From Thermomicrobiales bacterium (GTDB taxonomy: Bacteria; Chloroflexota; Chloroflexia; Thermomicrobiales; UBA6265): a stretch of DNA of 64,000 bases. A model generated the notes under the pieces. That model had not been told where the DNA came from. It saw nothing but the letters and a program-made list of their open reading frames with translations, and made no database searches. Position 1 is the first letter of the stretch, and the number at the start of each line of letters is the position of its first letter. The position numbers and the translations under genes were made by a program. Location of the stretch: contig JAHBVL010000009.1 of the NCBI GenBank assembly GCA_019637585.1, forward strand, positions 19,177-83,176, in the 5' to 3' direction. Positions 60,985 to 64,000 of this stretch are shown in pieces.

Positions 60985-61617
60985 ATGAGCACACCGACTT
61001 TGATGGCCGAGCCACGATCAGTGGTTGGCAAGAAAGTGAAGCGCCTGCGCGCCGAGGGCAAGGTCCCGGCCGTGGTGTATGGACCGGCGGTCGAAGAGAC
61101 TGTGCAGGTTACGGTCGCCGAGAAGGAATTCACCCGGTTTTATCATCAGCATGGTCACGCCACGCTGTTCGATCTCGAATCTGATGGCCAGAAGTATCAG
61201 GTGTTCATCCGGGACGTCCAGGTGGCCCCGGTTCGCCGGAACCCGATCCACGTCGATTTCTTCGCTCCGAACCTTCGCAAAGCCATCAATGCCTCGGTGC
61301 CGCTGGCGCTGCAGGACGCGCCCGATGGTCCCGGACTCTTCTCGCAGTTGCTCTCCGAGGTGGTTGTTCACGGACTGCCGCGGGCAATCCCTCACCGGTT
61401 TGTGGTGGACTGCTCGGTTCTGAAGGAGATCGGCGACGTGGTCCGAGTCTCCGACCTCGAAGCGGTCGAGGGTATCGAGATCGTCACCAACGCCGATGAG
61501 ATCATCGCCATGTTGGCGGCGCCGGTTCTCGAAGCGGAACCGGTCGATGAAGGCGCTGAAGCCGGTGAGGCTGCTGGTGAGCCGGCAGGTGAATCGGGCG
61601 ACTCCTCCGAGGAGTAG
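60985..61617 (+). CDS. rplY: 50S ribosomal protein L25/CTC
   Basis: A 210-residue long-form L25 (CTC). The N-terminal 5S rRNA-binding domain includes LMAEPRSVVGKKVKRLRAEG and VPAVVYGP, and FIRDVQVAPVRRNPIHVDFF is the signature. A C-terminal TL5-like beta domain ends in an acidic Ala/Gly/Glu tail (GEAAGEPAGESGDSSEE). ATG at 60985 follows GAAGGAGCTCACTG. A strong terminator follows 28 bases after the stop. Confidence 0.95.
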   Translation: MSTPTLMAEPRSVVGKKVKRLRAEGKVPAVVYGPAVEETVQVTVAEKEFTRFYHQHGHATLFDLESDGQKYQVFIRDVQVAPVRRNPIHVDFFAPNLRKAINASVPLALQDAPDGPGLFSQLLSEVVVHGLPRAIPHRFVVDCSVLKEIGDVVRVSDLEAVEGIEIVTNADEIIAMLAAPVLEAEPVDEGAEAGEAAGEPAGESGDSSEE

Positions 61618-61645
61618 CGCTCCCAGATAGTCTGAACAGGATGAC

Positions 61646-61682
61646 GAAACCGTGACGGCGCCCGCCGTCACGGTTTCTGTTT
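61646..61682 (+). terminator. Intrinsic terminator of rplY
   Basis: GAAACCGTGACGGC (61646-61659) pairs perfectly with GCCGTCACGGTTTC (61664-61677), followed by TGTTT. Confidence 0.85.
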
Positions 61683-61784
61683 GCGCAGTGTTCTCGCGTA
61701 GCAGTATGCAGGGGCGACGAATTCGTATAAAATGCAATGACGTAAACGTTGCCGACATTTCATACCCCCGTAGAAGGTGAGAAC

Positions 61785-62528
61785 ATGCGCGTACTCGTCA
61801 GTCTCGTTGTGGCGCTCTTCCTCGTCCTTGGCGCGGCAGGCTTCAGCACCGGTGCCGATGCCCGGGAGCCGGGTCAATCCAGGGTAACGACGACCTCCGC
61901 CAAAAAAGCGCCAGCCAAAAAGACGTCGGTGAAGAAAGCGCCGGCCAAGAAAACGACGACGGTCCGAACGAGCACCAGCTCCAAGACGTCGACGACTGCA
62001 TCAGCGACTGGTTCCACCGCAACGACGACCACAACCGCCGCCGTTGCGGGGCCGGGCGGGAAGAGTGGATCAGCGGGCACGTCGGCCACAGGGTCGTCGA
62101 GCGGCGGTACGACCGCCGCGAGCGAACCGAGCACAGGCGCGCCAGGCTCTTCAGGGTCCGGTACAGGTTCCTCATCATCGGGGAGCAGTGGCTCAGCCCC
62201 GTCGGGCACCGGCGCACCCGGCGCCGGCGGATCGGGATCCAGCTCAGGAGGCAACAAATCTGGCGCGCCGGTCACTGGCCAGCCTGCGATTGGCGCCAAC
62301 GACACTGGTGCGGGAGGAACCGCCAAGAACGGTCAGCCGGGAGAGAATGTCACGGGGAGCGCTGGTACGAGCGCCGGCGTCTCGGAGACGGTCAATGGCC
62401 AATCCGTCACCGGCGCCCCGGGGACTCCTCCCACGGTCACACCGGGCCAGAGCGTGGTCAAGACAACAGTCGGCACCGGAACGCGTGGTGAAGATGGAGC
62501 GGACGGCGCTCCGGGCGGGAGCAATTGA
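61785..62528 (+). CDS. Secreted low-complexity Lys/Thr/Gly/Ser-rich protein
   Basis: A 247-residue protein. MRVLVSLVVALFLVLGAAGF is a signal peptide with cleavage near ADA-RE. Residues 38-60 hold KKAPAKK/KKTSVKK repeats, a histone-like basic patch. A Thr/Ser tract (TSSKTSTTASATGSTATTTT) follows, then a long Gly/Ser/Ala region with GAPG and TGAPG repeats. No folded domain is recognised. It is probably an extracellular or wall-associated disordered protein. ATG at 61785 follows GAAGGTGAGAAC. Two hairpins follow. Confidence 0.7.
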   Translation: MRVLVSLVVALFLVLGAAGFSTGADAREPGQSRVTTTSAKKAPAKKTSVKKAPAKKTTTVRTSTSSKTSTTASATGSTATTTTTAAVAGPGGKSGSAGTSATGSSSGGTTAASEPSTGAPGSSGSGTGSSSSGSSGSAPSGTGAPGAGGSGSSSGGNKSGAPVTGQPAIGANDTGAGGTAKNGQPGENVTGSAGTSAGVSETVNGQSVTGAPGTPPTVTPGQSVVKTTVGTGTRGEDGADGAPGGSN

Positions 62529-62549
62529 TCCTGGGCCAACAGATGGAGC

Positions 62550-62576
62550 GTTTCGGGGTCAGTCCGGCCCCGAAAC
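62550..62576 (+). other. Hairpin GTTTCGGGG / CCCCGAAAC
   Basis: A 9-bp perfect stem with 9-base loop, 21 bases after the secreted-protein stop. No T run follows, so it may be an RNA-stability element or part of a two-hairpin 3' end. Confidence 0.5.
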
Positions 62577-62646
62577 GGTGCTTCGCCTCGCCATTTGTGG
62601 CGCGTTCCAGCGCATCCGTCCGCGCCTCTTTTCGGCATGAAGAATC

Positions 62647-62681
62647 ACACAATCCGGTCACCTGACCGGGTTGTGTTTTTT
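62647..62681. terminator. Bidirectional intrinsic terminator
   Basis: ACACAATCCGGTCA pairs with TGACCGGGTTGTGT around CC (one mismatched pair), followed by a T run to 62681. It lies between the convergent secreted-protein and luciferase-like genes and abuts the stop of the latter. Confidence 0.85.
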
Positions 62682-63715
62682 CACGAAGACGAACCAAGCT
62701 GGGGTAAGACCTCGGTTGCCAGGAGGGTCAACGACCGTTCGACACGCTCCGGTGTGATGCCATTGGCATAGGGGTTGGCCAGCAGAATGCCGAAGCCAAG
62801 CTCGTCGCGGAACGTCTTGATCTGATTGGCCACCGATTCCGGCGACCCGGCCAGGAAGACTTCGTCGGCAATCAACCCATCGATCACCCGGAGCGCTTCT
62901 TCGCGCGGCGGGACAGGGCGTTCCGAACCGGCGCTATAGACATAGAGATTGTGAAGATCGGTGGCCATTTCCTGGCGCGCGGTTTCGTCGCTGTCGGCCA
63001 GGTAGATCTGTCGCATCAATGCCAGGCGTCCCTCTCGCGGCAGCGTCCGCTCCGGTTTCGATGCGCGCCGGGCTTCGACGGCCCTGCGAAATTCCCGCGC
63101 TGCCGGGGCAAGGTCGGCAACCGGTTTGAAACCGAGGGCCAGGCTGAACCCAATCGATCCGATCCAGGTCGCTGCATCGGGATCGCTCCCGGCGAACCAG
63201 AGGGGAGGGTTGGGTTGCTGCATCGGTGTCGGAGCCAGCGAGGCGCCCCGAATCGTCGTGTAGTCGCTGTTGACGGAAACCTGCCCGCCCGTCCAGAGCG
63301 CCTGCAAGACGGCAGCCCGTTCCTGGAAGCTGGGTATCCGGTTCGATGGATCGACTCCCAGGATTTCGAGCTCTTCGACCCGGTGCCCGAGTCCCAGACC
63401 GGCTTCGATCCGGCCATTGGATAGCCAGTCGAGCACCGCTATGTCTTCCGCCAGCTGAGCTGGAGCCTTGGTGGGCAATGTCCAGGCCATGGCCCCGAGC
63501 CGGATCGACGATGTTCGCTGCGATGCGGCGGCCAGCAAGGCGGTGGCGGAGGGATTGCGGAACGCCGGGCTGAAATGAAGCTCGCCGCAGAAGTAGTAGG
63601 AGAAGCCGAGTTTCTCGGCAAGCTCGACATCGTTCAGGCGTTGCTCGTAGATCTCGCCGTGCGTTCGGGAATCGGTCGGGTCGACCTGAAAGATGTCGAA
63701 GAGTCCAAGTTCCAT
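62681..63715 (-). CDS. LLM-class flavin-dependent oxidoreductase (luciferase-like)
   Basis: A 344-residue bacterial-luciferase-like TIM barrel. MELGLFDIFQVDPTD opens the barrel. YYFCGELHFSPAFRNPSATA, LGAMAWTLPTKAPAQLAEDI and VLDWLSNGRIEAGLGLGHRV are the FMN/F420-binding loops. PPLWFAGSDPDAATW is the phosphate site. Members use FMN or F420 to oxidise diverse small molecules. ATG at 63715 follows CCGGGGAGCAAC. Upstream lies a promoter, a 16-codon leader and strong hairpins, so expression is likely attenuated or switch-controlled. Confidence 0.9.
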   Translation of the reverse strand: MELGLFDIFQVDPTDSRTHGEIYEQRLNDVELAEKLGFSYYFCGELHFSPAFRNPSATALLAAASQRTSSIRLGAMAWTLPTKAPAQLAEDIAVLDWLSNGRIEAGLGLGHRVEELEILGVDPSNRIPSFQERAAVLQALWTGGQVSVNSDYTTIRGASLAPTPMQQPNPPLWFAGSDPDAATWIGSIGFSLALGFKPVADLAPAAREFRRAVEARRASKPERTLPREGRLALMRQIYLADSDETARQEMATDLHNLYVYSAGSERPVPPREEALRVIDGLIADEVFLAGSPESVANQIKTFRDELGFGILLANPYANGITPERVERSLTLLATEVLPQLGSSS

Positions 63716-63764
63716 CGAAGTGTTGCTCCCCGGAAGCAGGCGTTGAACGGAGCCGCAGACACAC

Positions 63765-63794
63765 CGAGGGCCGGTCCATACGGACCGGCCCTCG
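63765..63794 (-). other. Perfect 13-bp hairpin in the luciferase-like gene leader
   Basis: CGAGGGCCGGTCC and GGACCGGCCCTCG around ATAC. No T run follows in either direction. It stands between the leader ORF and the ribosome site of the gene. Confidence 0.75.
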
Positions 63795-63800
63795 ATTGCT

Positions 63801-63882
63801 GGGCATCACAGCGGCTGTGAGCTAAGAGCGCACACCCTTTGCTGTGATGCCCGTACTACCGTGACTACTCATGGGCATCACC
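63801..63882 (-). promoter_or_regulatory. Mutually exclusive helices around the leader ORF (candidate attenuator or riboswitch)
   Basis: On the minus strand three segments occur in order. A is GGTGATGCCC (63882-63873, joined to the ribosome site). B is GGGCATCACAGC (63852-63841, inside the leader ORF). C is GCTGTGATGCCC (63812-63801, after its stop). B can pair with A for 9 bp, hiding the ribosome site, or with C for 12 bp, freeing it. Confidence 0.6.
63822..63872 (-). CDS. Leader peptide, 16 residues
   Basis: MSSHGSTGITAKGVRS. The ribosome site AAGGAGG before the ATG is the strongest in the window. The stop is TAG at 63822-63824, about 100 bases before the luciferase-like gene. Codons 7-11 lie in the switchable helix segment B. 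It is not similar to any leader I know; there is no run of one amino acid. Confidence 0.6.
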   Translation of the reverse strand: MSSHGSTGITAKGVRS

Positions 63883-63960
63883 TCCTTCACCCTACGCGGT
63901 TTGGTGAATACACTCCGGCCAGTGCCCCTCGAAAGGGAAGCGTCATCTGCCGGTGCACGG

Positions 63961-63990
63961 AGACTAGCACGCAGGGGAAGGTGGAGTCAA
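63961..63990 (-). promoter_or_regulatory. Promoter for the leader/luciferase-like transcript
   Basis: On the minus strand, TTGACT (63990-63985), an 18-base spacer and TAGTCT (63966-63961), about 90 bases before the leader ATG. Confidence 0.6.
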
Positions 63991-64000
63991 ACGCTACAGA

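Overview
The window is a GC-rich, gene-dense bacterial chromosome segment. Its gene set is most like Chloroflexota of the Thermomicrobia/Sphaerobacter group: a Ski2-type helicase, a bacterial NurA-HerA-Mre11-Rad50 operon, a large Cys-rich twin-arginine-exported protein, a dipeptide ABC transporter paired with an amidohydrolase, and an orphan CoxL-like subunit. This placement is inferred from gene content and style, since no rRNA or tRNA was found. There is no CRISPR array, prophage or intact insertion sequence.

Layout. 0-4 kb holds a hydroxypyruvate/tartronate-semialdehyde style carbon module (TPP enzyme fragment, Hyi, GarR-like reductase, RraA-like and HpcH-like proteins). 4-10.7 kb holds a copper amine oxidase, a Cys-rich Tat protein with a poly-Thr linker and a NodB-like deacetylase-fold protein. 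The last is divergent from a dipeptide ABC transporter/amidohydrolase operon (10.8-15.8 kb). 15.8-21.1 kb has thiL, a GT4 glycosyltransferase and the helicase. 21.2-24.2 kb has a MntA/HepT toxin-antitoxin pair and then a lysine-type T-box leader in front of dapA-dapB. 24.2-30.6 kb has an aminotransferase, guaB, parA, an L,D-transpeptidase and pyrF. 31-36 kb has a threonine-dehydratase-like gene coupled to a TPR protein, then thrC and a ferredoxin. 36-43.8 kb has a PP2C-like membrane protein, purN, two membrane proteins, a PRC-barrel protein and a class III aminotransferase. 43.9-51.1 kb is the four-gene DNA end-resection operon nurA-herA-sbcD-sbcC, in which every junction is a 4-base start/stop overlap. 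51.3-55.6 kb has a creatininase-family protein, an orphan MNT nucleotidyltransferase, an epimerase, argH and a GNAT gene. 55.7-57.6 kb is a compact module of a papain-like protease, a free copy of its C-terminal domain and a chagasin-type (I42) inhibitor. 58.2-64 kb has an orphan molybdenum hydroxylase large subunit, rplY, a secreted low-complexity protein and a luciferase-like oxidoreductase with a structured leader.

The most unusual feature is the intergenic DNA. At least 16 short tandem arrays of different sequence share one unit length, 7 bases, and ten of them run in register from the TAG stop codon of the adjacent gene. Several families of small palindromes, most headed by GTAG (the hallmark of RAYT-associated REP elements), also sit at gene ends, including inverted pairs of the REPIN/BIME type. 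The strongest regulatory calls are the Lys T-box before dapA and a 16-codon leader with mutually exclusive helices before the luciferase-like gene.
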